The notes below the pieces were generated by a model that was not told the DNA's origin, searched no databases, and saw nothing but the letters and a program-made list of their open reading frames with translations. A DNA stretch of 48,232 nucleotides from Mycolicibacterium sp. GTDB lineage: Bacteria; Actinomycetota; Actinomycetes; Mycobacteriales; Mycobacteriaceae. Location of the stretch: NCBI RefSeq assembly GCF_017853185.1, contig NZ_JAFMJZ010000008.1, positions 1 to 48,232 of the forward strand, in the 5' to 3' direction. The translations under genes and the position numbers were made by a program. Positions 27,956 through 35,222 of the stretch are shown here, in pieces; within the stretch, counting starts at the first letter, position 1, and each line of letters starts with the position of its first letter.

Positions 27956-29047
27956 ATGACAGAAAATCAGACGACTATCGGCGTGGTCGCCGAGTCCGGC
28001 GCCGACGAGCGCCGGGTGGCGCTGGTGCCCAAGGCAGTCGCGTCGTTGGTGAACAGCGGAGTGGCCGTCGTGGTCGAATCCGGCGCCGGCGAGCGGGCGC
28101 TGCTGCCCGACGACCTCTACACCGCAGCCGGAGCGAAGATCGGCGACGCCTGGGGCGCCGACATCGTGGTCAAGGTGGCCCCGCCGAGCACCGCCGAGGT
28201 GGCCCGGTTGCGGGCCGGCCAGACCCTGATCGGATTCCTGGCCCCGCGCAACGCCGACAACCAGATCGGCGCGCTCAAGGCGGCCGGGGTGCAGGCCTTC
28301 GCGGTGGAGGCCATCCCGCGGATCTCCCGGGCCCAGGCCATGGACGCGTTGTCCTCCCAGGCCAACGTCGCCGGCTACAAGGCGGTGCTGCTGGCCGCCA
28401 GCGAGTCCACCCGGTTCTTCCCGATGCTCACCACCGCGGCCGGCACCGTGAAGCCGGCCACCGTGCTGGTGCTCGGCGTCGGTGTGGCCGGCCTGCAGGC
28501 GCTGGCCACCGCCCGGCGTCTCGGCGCCCGGACCACCGGTTACGACGTGCGCCCCGAGGTCGCCGACCAGGTGCGCTCGGTGGGCGCGCAATGGCTCGAC
28601 GTCGGCATCGACGCCGCCGGTGAGGGCGGCTACGCCCGCGAGCTCACCGAGGACGAGCGCGCCCAGCAGCAGAAGAAACTCGAAGAGGCCATCGGCGGAT
28701 TCGACGTCGTGATCACCACCGCACTGGTGCCCGGCCGACCGGCGCCCCGGCTGGTCACCGCCGCCGCGGTACAGGGCATGAAGCCGGGCAGCGTGGTCAT
28801 CGACCTCGCCGGTGAAACCGGTGGCAACTGCGAGCTCACCGAGCCCGGTCAGACCGTCGTCAAGCACGGCGTCACCATCGCCTCGCCGCTGAATCTGCCG
28901 GCCACCATGCCCGAACACGCCAGCGAGTTGTACGCCAAGAACCTGACCTCGCTGCTGGAACTGCTCATCAAGGACGGTGCCTTGGCACCGGATTTCGACG
29001 ACGAGGTCGTCTCGTCCTCCTGTGTTACTCGTGAGGTGGCGAACTGA
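27956..29047 (+). CDS. pntAa: Proton-translocating NAD(P) transhydrogenase subunit alpha 1
   Basis: NAD(H)-binding domain I of the membrane transhydrogenase, which uses the proton gradient to move hydride from NADH to NADP+. At 363 aa it holds the AlaDh/PNT N-terminal domain (ADERRVALVPKAV) and the Rossmann part (VLVLGVGVAGLQALATARRLGA near 162-183, and GYDVRPEV after it). The chain ends with the short linker (DDEVVSSS) and lacks membrane helices, which are in pntAb, the split arrangement of mycobacteria. The stop overlaps the pntAb start by one base. Confidence 0.95.
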   Translation: MTENQTTIGVVAESGADERRVALVPKAVASLVNSGVAVVVESGAGERALLPDDLYTAAGAKIGDAWGADIVVKVAPPSTAEVARLRAGQTLIGFLAPRNADNQIGALKAAGVQAFAVEAIPRISRAQAMDALSSQANVAGYKAVLLAASESTRFFPMLTTAAGTVKPATVLVLGVGVAGLQALATARRLGARTTGYDVRPEVADQVRSVGAQWLDVGIDAAGEGGYARELTEDERAQQQKKLEEAIGGFDVVITTALVPGRPAPRLVTAAAVQGMKPGSVVIDLAGETGGNCELTEPGQTVVKHGVTIASPLNLPATMPEHASELYAKNLTSLLELLIKDGALAPDFDDEVVSSSCVTREVAN

Positions 29048-29391
29048 TGTACACCCAACTGCTGGCCAATCTCGCGATCCTGGTGCTCGCCGGGTTCGTC
29101 GGATTCGCGGTCATCTCCAAGGTGCCCAACACCCTCCATACCCCGCTGATGTCGGGCACCAACGCCATTCACGGCATCGTGGTGCTCGGCGCGCTGCTGG
29201 TGCTGGGAAACCTCTCGGCCGACGCGCACTGGGGCGTGCGGATCATCGCGTTCATCGCGCTGGTCTTCGGCACTCTCAACGTGATCGGCGGCTTCCTGGT
29301 GACCGACCGGATGCTCGGAATGTTCAAGGGCAAGAAGGACAAAGCCCTTACCGCCGCTGAGGCGGCCAAGGCGAAGGAGCTCACCAAGTGA
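29047..29391 (+). CDS. pntAb: NAD(P) transhydrogenase subunit alpha 2
   Basis: A 114-aa membrane subunit corresponding to the C-terminal helices of the fused PntA of enteric bacteria. Three hydrophobic segments are visible (about 5-24, 40-58 and 64-86) with the family motif SKVPNTLHTPLMSGTNAIHG, and a charged tail (KGKKDK then AAEAAKAKELTK). It contributes to the proton channel together with PntB. Its stop overlaps the pntB GTG (GTGA). Confidence 0.94.
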   Translation: MYTQLLANLAILVLAGFVGFAVISKVPNTLHTPLMSGTNAIHGIVVLGALLVLGNLSADAHWGVRIIAFIALVFGTLNVIGGFLVTDRMLGMFKGKKDKALTAAEAAKAKELTK

Positions 29392-30818
29392 ACTACCTCG
29401 TCGACGTTCTCTACATCTTCGCCTTCGCGCTGTTCATCTACGGTCTGTCCGGTCTGACCGGACCCAAGACCGCGGTGCGCGGCAACTGGATCGCCGCCAC
29501 CGGTATGGGCATCGCGGTGATCGCCACCCTGATCAAGATCCGCGACACCGCATCGATCAACTGGATCCTCATCGTCGCCGGCCTGGCGGTTGGTGTGATC
29601 CTCGGCGTGCCGCCGGCCAAGAAGACCAAGATGACGGCCATGCCGCAGCTGGTCGCGCTGTTCAACGGTGTCGGCGGTGGCACTGTCGCGTTGATCGCCT
29701 GGGCGGAATTCATTGAGACCAAGGGCTTTTCGGAGTTCAAGCCCGACCAGTCACCGACGGTGGCACTGGTGGTCGGATCGCTGTTCGCGGCGGTCATCGG
29801 CTCGGTCTCGTTCTGGGGATCGCTGGTCGCCTTTGCGAAGCTGCAGGAGAACATCATCCCGAAGAACGTCGAGAAGGCATTCGTCAAGGGTGCCAAGTTC
29901 TTCCAGGCGGCCAATATCGTCCTGCTGATCGCAGCCGTCGCGGCCGCGGTCTACATCGGGCTGAACAAGGGCCTGTCGGTCTGGTGGATCGTCCTGCTTC
30001 TGATACTCGCCGGCATCATGGGTCTGTTCGTGGTGTTCCCGATCGGCGGCGCGGATATGCCGGTGGTCATCTCGCTGCTCAACGCGATGACCGGGTTGTC
30101 CGCTGCGGCAGCCGGTTTGGCGCTCAACAACACCGCGATGATCGTCGCCGGCATGATCGTCGGCGCCTCCGGTTCCATCCTGACCAACCTGATGGCCGTC
30201 GCGATGAACCGGTCCATCCCGGCGATCGTGTTCGGCTCCTTCGGCGGCACCGACGCCGTCGGCGGTCCGGCCGGCGGCGACCAGGGGCCGGTCAAGGCCA
30301 CCTCGGCCGCCGACGCCGCGATCCAGATGGCGTACGCCAACCAGGTGATCGTGGTGCCCGGCTACGGCCTGGCCGTCGCACAGGCCCAGCACGCGGTCAA
30401 GGAGATGGCGGACCTGCTGGAGTCCAAGGGCGTCGAGGTCAAGTACGCCATCCATCCGGTGGCCGGCCGGATGCCCGGGCACATGAACGTGTTGCTGGCC
30501 GAGGCCGACGTCGCCTACGACGCGATGAAGGAAATGGACGACATCAACGGCGAATTCCCTCGCACCGACGTGACATTGGTGATCGGGGCGAATGACGTCA
30601 CCAATCCGGCCGCGCGCACGGATCCGTCCAGTCCGATCTTCGGCATGCCGATCCTCAACGTCGACCAGTCCCGGTCGGTCATCGTGCTCAAGCGGTCGAT
30701 GTCGTCGGGTTACGCCGGTATCGAGAACCCGCTGTTCTTCGGCCCGACCACTTCGATGCTGTTCGGCGACGCGAAGAAGTCGGTCGGCGAGGTCACCGAG
30801 GAACTCAAGAACCTCTAG
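29388..30818 (+). CDS. pntB: NAD(P) transhydrogenase subunit beta
   Basis: A 476-aa subunit with eight or nine membrane helices (about 1-265) followed by the NADP(H)-binding domain III (about 290-476). Domain III shows VIVVPGYGLAVAQAQHAVKE, HPVAGRMPGHMNVLLAEA, VIGANDVTNPAA and the C-terminal RSMSSGYAGIENPLF. Complete by length. Its TAG stop shares a CTAG with the stop of the convergent thioesterase gene. Confidence 0.95.
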   Translation: MNYLVDVLYIFAFALFIYGLSGLTGPKTAVRGNWIAATGMGIAVIATLIKIRDTASINWILIVAGLAVGVILGVPPAKKTKMTAMPQLVALFNGVGGGTVALIAWAEFIETKGFSEFKPDQSPTVALVVGSLFAAVIGSVSFWGSLVAFAKLQENIIPKNVEKAFVKGAKFFQAANIVLLIAAVAAAVYIGLNKGLSVWWIVLLLILAGIMGLFVVFPIGGADMPVVISLLNAMTGLSAAAAGLALNNTAMIVAGMIVGASGSILTNLMAVAMNRSIPAIVFGSFGGTDAVGGPAGGDQGPVKATSAADAAIQMAYANQVIVVPGYGLAVAQAQHAVKEMADLLESKGVEVKYAIHPVAGRMPGHMNVLLAEADVAYDAMKEMDDINGEFPRTDVTLVIGANDVTNPAARTDPSSPIFGMPILNVDQSRSVIVLKRSMSSGYAGIENPLFFGPTTSMLFGDAKKSVGEVTEELKNL

Positions 30819-31273
30819 CCCAGCCGGACGGTCTCCAGCGCGGCCCTGAAGTCGTCGGAGATCGGCACGGGACCGTTCTCTCCGACCAGCACCAGCACGG
30901 TGTCGCACACGCCGATGCAGTTGCCGTTGATGAACAGCGCGGTGCAGGCGATGTAGGAGGTTCGGCCGATCCGGCCCACGCCCGCCCCGGTCTGAATCAG
31001 CGCCGGCCAGTGCGCCTCGGCCAGGAAGTGCACGGCGTTCTGCGAGGTGACGATCCGCAGCGGCCGGTTGCCGGGGGTGTACGCGCTGGCGAGCAACTCG
31101 CGGTTCATCGTCGCGCGGGCGTTCTCGTGCAGCGACTCCAGCGCCAGGTTGTTCAGATGGGCGTTGGCGTCCATGTCGCCGTAGCGGGCGGCGATCTCAC
31201 CGATGCGTGGGTAGGAATCCAGCCGCAGTCGCATCGGGTCGGGCCGGGCTGCGGTCGTGGTCGGATCGGTCAC
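30815..31273 (-). CDS. Hotdog-fold (4HBT-type) acyl-CoA thioesterase
   Basis: A 152-aa single-hotdog protein resembling, as I recall, M. tuberculosis Rv0163. The signature YGDMDANAHLNNLALESLHE contains Asp35, where the 4-hydroxybenzoyl-CoA thioesterase group has its catalytic Asp, and the Asn pair of the central helix. It probably hydrolyses short or medium acyl-CoA. The GTG start is 24 bp from a divergent gene, with a TANNNT hexamer (TAAGCT, 31283-31288) nine bases upstream. Its stop overlaps the pntB stop. Confidence 0.85.
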   Translation of the reverse strand: MTDPTTTAARPDPMRLRLDSYPRIGEIAARYGDMDANAHLNNLALESLHENARATMNRELLASAYTPGNRPLRIVTSQNAVHFLAEAHWPALIQTGAGVGRIGRTSYIACTALFINGNCIGVCDTVLVLVGENGPVPISDDFRAALETVRLG

Positions 31274-31282
31274 AAGTCCGGC

Positions 31283-31292
31283 AGCTTAAACT
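31283..31292. promoter_or_regulatory. Overlapping divergent -10 hexamers
   Basis: On the plus strand TAAACT (31287-31292) ends five bases before the GTG of the zinc-ribbon SDR gene. On the minus strand TAAGCT (31283-31288) ends nine bases before the GTG of the thioesterase gene. The whole intergenic region is 24 bp, so both messages would be leaderless or nearly so. Confidence 0.5.
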
Positions 31293-31297
31293 CTGTT

Positions 31298-32749
31298 GTG
31301 CGTTCCGACGGCATTGATCCCGACCGATTGGCGGTGACGCTCGCCGTCCTGGCCGAACTCAACGAACTCGACGAGGACCATCCGGACTTCATCACGGTCC
31401 GCCGGGCTACCGCGAAGATGTTCAAGTCGGTGAAGAAGACCCGTCGCCGGGAGAAGCGCGACGAGATCGCCGAGGCCGACCGCGCCGTGGTCGCCGCGAC
31501 CGCCACCGGCGCCTCCGACCGGATCGACGACGAGACCCGCGGTATCCCGCTGTCCACGTCGACCACCGCGCCGAGTGCGGGCACGCTGCTGCGATCGCGG
31601 GCCTGCTACATCTGCAAGAGGCACTACACCCGGGTCGACGCGTTCTATCACCAGCTGTGCCCGGAGTGCGCGGCGTTCAGCCACGCCAAGCGCGACGCGC
31701 GCACCGACCTGACCGGCAAGCGCGCCCTGCTCACCGGCGGCCGGGCGAAGATCGGCATGTACATCGCGCTGCGCCTGCTTCGCGACGGCGCCCACACCAC
31801 GATCACCACCCGGTTCCCCCGGGACGCGGTGCGACGGTTCTCCAGCCTGCCGGACGCCGAGGACTGGCTGCACCGGTTGCGGGTGGTGGGCATCGACCTG
31901 CGCGACCCGGCTCAGGTGGTCGGCCTCGCCGACGCCGTCGCTGCGGCCGGGCCGCTGGACATCCTGATCAACAACGCCGCCCAGACGGTGCGCCGATCCC
32001 CGGGCGCCTATGCGCCGCTGGCCGAGGCCGAACTGGCCCCGCTGCCGGACGGCCCACTGCCGGAACTGCTGACCTTCGGCCACACCAACGATCCGCATCC
32101 CCAGGCGCTGGCCGCCTCGGTGGCCAGCCACCCGATCCTGGCCGCCGCCGCCTCGCAGGCGGACGAACTCACGGCCGCAGCGATGACGGCCGGGTCGAGC
32201 TCACTGGAGCGACTGGCCGCCGGAACCGCCATCGACGCCGGCGGCCTGATCCCCGATGAGAACCACATCAACAGTTGGACCCAGCACGTGCACCAGGTCG
32301 AGCCGCTGGAGATGCTCGAGGTCCAATTGGCCAATGCCACAGCGCCGTTCATCCTCATCAGCCGGCTGCGCCCGTCGATGGCGGCATCGCCGGCCCGGCG
32401 CAAGTACGTCGTCAACGTCTCGGCGATGGAAGGCGTGTTCTCCCGCCGCTACAAGGGTCCGGGGCATCCGCACACCAACATGGCCAAGGCCGCGCTCAAC
32501 ATGCTGACCCGCACCAGCGCGGGGGAGATGTTCGAGACCGACGGAATCCTCATGACGGCCGTCGACACCGGGTGGATCACCGACGAACGCCCGCACTTCA
32601 CCAAGATCCGGCTGGCGGAGGAGGGCTTCCACGCGCCGCTCGATCTGGTCGACGGGGCGGCACGGGTCTACGACCCGATCGTGTCGGGCGAGGCCGGCGT
32701 CGACCTCTACGGGGTGTTCCTCAAGGACTACCGCCGGGCAGACTGGTGA
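31298..32749 (+). CDS. Zinc-ribbon/SDR fusion with degenerate active site
   Basis: A 483-aa protein with three parts. Residues 1-100 are a charged helical region (KKTRRREKRDE near 46-56). Residues 103-124 hold CYIC and CPEC (Cys103, 106, 121, 124), a probable zinc ribbon. From 139 an SDR domain follows: cofactor motif TGGRAKIG (146-153), NNAAQ (225-229) and a Ser375 in NVSAMEG. Two oddities: about 100 extra residues lie between NNAAQ and Ser375, and the expected YxxxK reads TNMAK (Thr393, Lys397), so the catalytic Tyr is missing. The GTG was chosen by promoter spacing. The next gene follows with no gap. It may be a non-standard oxidoreductase or a nucleotide-binding regulator; function is unknown. 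Confidence 0.8.
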   Translation: MRSDGIDPDRLAVTLAVLAELNELDEDHPDFITVRRATAKMFKSVKKTRRREKRDEIAEADRAVVAATATGASDRIDDETRGIPLSTSTTAPSAGTLLRSRACYICKRHYTRVDAFYHQLCPECAAFSHAKRDARTDLTGKRALLTGGRAKIGMYIALRLLRDGAHTTITTRFPRDAVRRFSSLPDAEDWLHRLRVVGIDLRDPAQVVGLADAVAAAGPLDILINNAAQTVRRSPGAYAPLAEAELAPLPDGPLPELLTFGHTNDPHPQALAASVASHPILAAAASQADELTAAAMTAGSSSLERLAAGTAIDAGGLIPDENHINSWTQHVHQVEPLEMLEVQLANATAPFILISRLRPSMAASPARRKYVVNVSAMEGVFSRRYKGPGHPHTNMAKAALNMLTRTSAGEMFETDGILMTAVDTGWITDERPHFTKIRLAEEGFHAPLDLVDGAARVYDPIVSGEAGVDLYGVFLKDYRRADW

Positions 32750-33850
32750 ATGACTAGAGTCCGGCAGGCGCGCCGCATCTTCGCCGTTCTCGTCGCACTC
32801 TCGCTTTCCGTCGCGGGTTGCAGCACTTCCGGTGCGCCGATGAGTGCCCGGCAGGAACCGATGTTGTTCTATGCCAAGAACGGCTCGGTCTACCTGGCCG
32901 ACATGACGGGCAGTGGGCTGACGGGCACTGGGCTGACGGGTACTGCGCCGAGGAGACTGACCGACGGCCCCGGTGACAGTTGGCCCGCGCCGTCACCTGA
33001 CGGCACGCGGGTGGCATACGTCCATAAGACCGATCCGGATCAGCCGGGCGGTGAGCTATGGCTGCTCGACATCGCCACCGGCCAGAAACGCCGGCTTGTC
33101 GATCCTGCCGCGTTGGTCCCGACGTTCGAAGGCGAGAGCCACACCGGTGTCGAGGCGCCTCGGTGGTCCCCGGCCGGTGACCGGATCGCCTTCCTCAAGT
33201 CCACCCTCGGCGGGGGCGGTTTCCTGCTGACCGCGGACGCCGGCACCGGTGCTGTGACGGCTCCACCGGAACCCCTGTTCGCCGACTTCGGCTATTCCTG
33301 GTCGCCCGACGGCAGCCGGATCGCCTGGGTGGGCGGACGCAGCGACGTCAGTCCCGTCGACGTCAACGTCCTCATCGTCGGCGGTCGGTCGACACCGTTG
33401 GTCAGAGGCACCAATGCGTTCGCCGTGACGTACGACGCCGACGGCCGTGCGGTCCTGTTCACCAACGGCGACGCCAACGGATCTCTTTTCGCCTCAACAC
33501 CTTTCGTGTTCCGGGCCGGTGGCATCTACGCCGTCGATCCGCCCAACGGCCCGGCCCCACTGCTGGCCGGCGCCGGCGCGTATGCCGACATCCAGGCGTT
33601 GCCCAAGGGTGCCGTGGGCTTCAGCGAGTGGAGTGCCGATCAGCAGACCAGGACCATCCAGATCCTCGACCGACCCGGGAAGGTTCGCGCGATCGCCGAC
33701 ACCGACGGTGGTGCGCCTGCACCGGCCTGGCGTGGTGACCTGCTCGCCTACGTGGGGACGGCCGCCGACAAGCCGCTGATCGTCAGGCGCGGTGACCAAG
33801 ACGAACGCCGGATTGATACCGGCGTCGATTCGTTCAGTTGGGCGGGCTAG
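32750..33850 (+). CDS. PD40 (TolB-like) beta-propeller lipoprotein
   Basis: A 366-aa predicted lipoprotein: basic N-terminus, hydrophobic stretch and lipobox SVAGC with lipidated Cys24. The mature part contains PD40/WD40-like blades with the recurring S-P-D-G-x-R-I-A pattern (PAPSPDGTRVAYV near 79-91, PRWSPAGDRIAFL, YSWSPDGSRIAWVGG), predicting a beta-propeller outside the membrane that binds a protein or ligand. The ATG directly follows the SDR stop codon, so the two are cotranscribed. A short in-frame tandem repeat lies near residues 53-65. Its stop overlaps the convergent small gene (CTAG). Confidence 0.82.
   Translation: MTRVRQARRIFAVLVALSLSVAGCSTSGAPMSARQEPMLFYAKNGSVYLADMTGSGLTGTGLTGTAPRRLTDGPGDSWPAPSPDGTRVAYVHKTDPDQPGGELWLLDIATGQKRRLVDPAALVPTFEGESHTGVEAPRWSPAGDRIAFLKSTLGGGGFLLTADAGTGAVTAPPEPLFADFGYSWSPDGSRIAWVGGRSDVSPVDVNVLIVGGRSTPLVRGTNAFAVTYDADGRAVLFTNGDANGSLFASTPFVFRAGGIYAVDPPNGPAPLLAGAGAYADIQALPKGAVGFSEWSADQQTRTIQILDRPGKVRAIADTDGGAPAPAWRGDLLAYVGTAADKPLIVRRGDQDERRIDTGVDSFSWAG
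32906..32945 (+). repeat. 15-nt in-frame tandem repeat in the lipoprotein gene
   Basis: Two full units (ACGGGCAGTGGGCTG, ACGGGCACTGGGCTG) and a partial third (ACGGGTACTG) encode TGSGL-TGTGL-TGT. Being a multiple of three, copy-number change would keep the frame. Confidence 0.75.
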
Positions 33851-33963
33851 ACCGGGGGATACGCCGGCGTGCCGGTCCAGTCGGTCCCACGAAGGGCCCA
33901 CGGGAACCAGCTGAAGAAGTACTCGATCTCGTCGGACGCGTCGTAATCGGGATTCGGATCCAT
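33847..33963 (-). CDS. 38-residue acidic, aromatic-rich small protein
   Basis: A short gene supported by a strong GGAGG Shine-Dalgarno sequence (33970-33974) six bases before the ATG and a TANNNT hexamer (TACACT, 33999-34004) with a leader of about 30 nt. The peptide begins MDPNPDYDASDEIEYFF and ends TGTPAYPPV. It has seven acidic residues against one arginine and nine aromatic residues including three Trp, with no signal peptide or clear membrane helix. The stop overlaps the lipoprotein stop. M. tuberculosis has, as I recall, a small gene in the equivalent place before the same TetR gene (Rv0157A), but homology is unchecked. Function is unknown. Confidence 0.65.
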   Translation of the reverse strand: MDPNPDYDASDEIEYFFSWFPWALRGTDWTGTPAYPPV

Positions 33964-33998
33964 CTCAAACCTCCAAGCGCGTGACTTCGACGGATGCG

Positions 33999-34004
33999 AG
34001 TGTA
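33999..34004 (-). promoter_or_regulatory. -10 hexamer of the 38-codon gene
   Basis: TACACT on the minus strand fits TANNNT and predicts a start near 33992, about 29 bases before the ATG and upstream of the GGAGG site. No -35 consensus is evident. Confidence 0.35.
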
Positions 34005-34047
34005 GCCCCGCGGGGCACGACCTCGGGGCCGATCGCCCGCCATTGCC

Positions 34048-34070
34048 TAAACTATCCAACTAGTTGATAG
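34048..34070. promoter_or_regulatory. TetR promoter and palindromic operator candidate
   Basis: TAAACT (34048-34053) is a -10-like hexamer. It overlaps an inverted repeat with CTATC (34052-34056) and GATAG (34066-34070) arms around a perfect CAACTAGTTG core (34057-34066). The core fits all but the last fixed base of the KstR-type pattern TNNAACNNGTTNNA. Position over the predicted start site suits autorepression by the adjacent TetR protein. Confidence 0.5.
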
Positions 34071-34080
34071 GGAGGGTGCC

Positions 34081-34743
34081 ATGCCACCGGATAACGGGAC
34101 GAGCCGCCGCGAGGAGCTGCTGGCGGTCGCCACCAGACTTTTCGCCGCGCGCGGTTACCACGGCACCCGGATGGACGACGTCGCCGACGTGGTGGGGCTG
34201 AACAAGGCGACGGTCTACCACTACTACGCCAGCAAGTCGCTGATCCTGTTCGACATCTACCGGCGGGCCGCGGAGAACACCCTGGCCGCGGTCCATGCCG
34301 ACCCTTCGTGGTCGGCGCGGGAGGCGCTCTACCAATACACCGTTCGCCTGCTGACCAACATCGCCGAGAACCCGGAGGGCGCCGCGGTCTACTGGCAGGA
34401 GCAGCCCTACATCACCGAGTGGTTCACCGACGAGCAGGTCGCCGAGGTCCGGGAGAAAGAGGCCCAGGTATACGAGCATCTCTCCGGGCTGATCGACCGG
34501 GGCATCGCCAGCGGCGAGTTCTTCGAGTGCGACTCGCACGTGGTGGCCCTGGGCTACATCGGCATGACCATGGGCGCCTACCGCTGGCTTCGCCCCGACG
34601 GCCGGCGCACCGCCACGGAGATCGCCGAGGAGTTCTCCACCGCCCTGCTGCGCGGGCTGATCCGGGACGAGAAGATCCGGGTCGAATCCCCGCTGGGTTG
34701 TCCGCGGGAATCGGGCACCACGACCAGGAAGGCGGGCGTGTAG
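34081..34743 (+). CDS. TetR-family regulator upstream of fadD5/mce1
   Basis: A 220-aa TetR regulator, apparently equivalent to M. tuberculosis Rv0158. The helix-turn-helix is at about 12-56 (TRMDDVADVVGLNKATVYHYYASKS is its recognition region), followed by a helical domain with a tryptophan/tyrosine-rich pocket (AVYWQEQPYITEWF). A GGGAGGG Shine-Dalgarno sequence lies five to six bases upstream of the ATG. Its stop abuts the SRPBCC start, so it is cotranscribed with that gene and possibly with fadD5. A lipid or acyl-CoA ligand is plausible from context only. Confidence 0.88.
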   Translation: MPPDNGTSRREELLAVATRLFAARGYHGTRMDDVADVVGLNKATVYHYYASKSLILFDIYRRAAENTLAAVHADPSWSAREALYQYTVRLLTNIAENPEGAAVYWQEQPYITEWFTDEQVAEVREKEAQVYEHLSGLIDRGIASGEFFECDSHVVALGYIGMTMGAYRWLRPDGRRTATEIAEEFSTALLRGLIRDEKIRVESPLGCPRESGTTTRKAGV

Positions 34744-35190
34744 ATGCCACTGGTGAGCAAGACCCTCGAGGTCGACGCCGAGTCCTCGACGATCCTGGCC
34801 ATCGTCGCGGACTTCGAGGCCTACCCCCATTGGAACGACGAGGTGAAGGCCGTCTGGGTGCTGGCCCGCTACGACGACGGACGTCCCAGCCAGTTGCGCA
34901 TCGACACCGAGATCCAGGGCCACGCCGGCACCTACATCCAGGCGGTCTACTACCCGAGCCCGGTGCAGATCCAGACCGTCATGCAGCAGGGCGACCTGTT
35001 CAGCAAGCAGGAGCAACTGTTCTCGGTGGTGGAGATGGGCCCGGTGAGCCTGCTGACCGTCGACATGGACGTCGAGACCTCGATTCCGGGCGTGCCGAAC
35101 ATGATGGTCAAGAAGATCGTCAACGATGCCCTCGAGCACCTGGCCGGCAACCTCAAGACCCGGGCCGAGCAGCTGGCCGGAAACGCCTGA
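34744..35190 (+). CDS. SRPBCC/START-like lipid-binding protein (TB18.5-like)
   Basis: A 148-aa protein of the polyketide cyclase/START-like superfamily, similar to M. tuberculosis Rv0164 (TB18.5). The family opening VSKTLEVDAESSTILAIVAD, then FEAYPHWNDEVKAVWVL, and a long C-terminal helix (MMVKKIVNDALEHLAGNLK) that would cover a hydrophobic cavity are visible. No enzyme residues are assignable; a lipid carrier role is likely for the fold. The ATG directly follows the TetR stop. It is 32 bp before fadD5. Confidence 0.88.
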   Translation: MPLVSKTLEVDAESSTILAIVADFEAYPHWNDEVKAVWVLARYDDGRPSQLRIDTEIQGHAGTYIQAVYYPSPVQIQTVMQQGDLFSKQEQLFSVVEMGPVSLLTVDMDVETSIPGVPNMMVKKIVNDALEHLAGNLKTRAEQLAGNA

Positions 35191-35222
35191 AATATCGGCG
35201 CTTTTCGCGCAAGCTGACCGTG

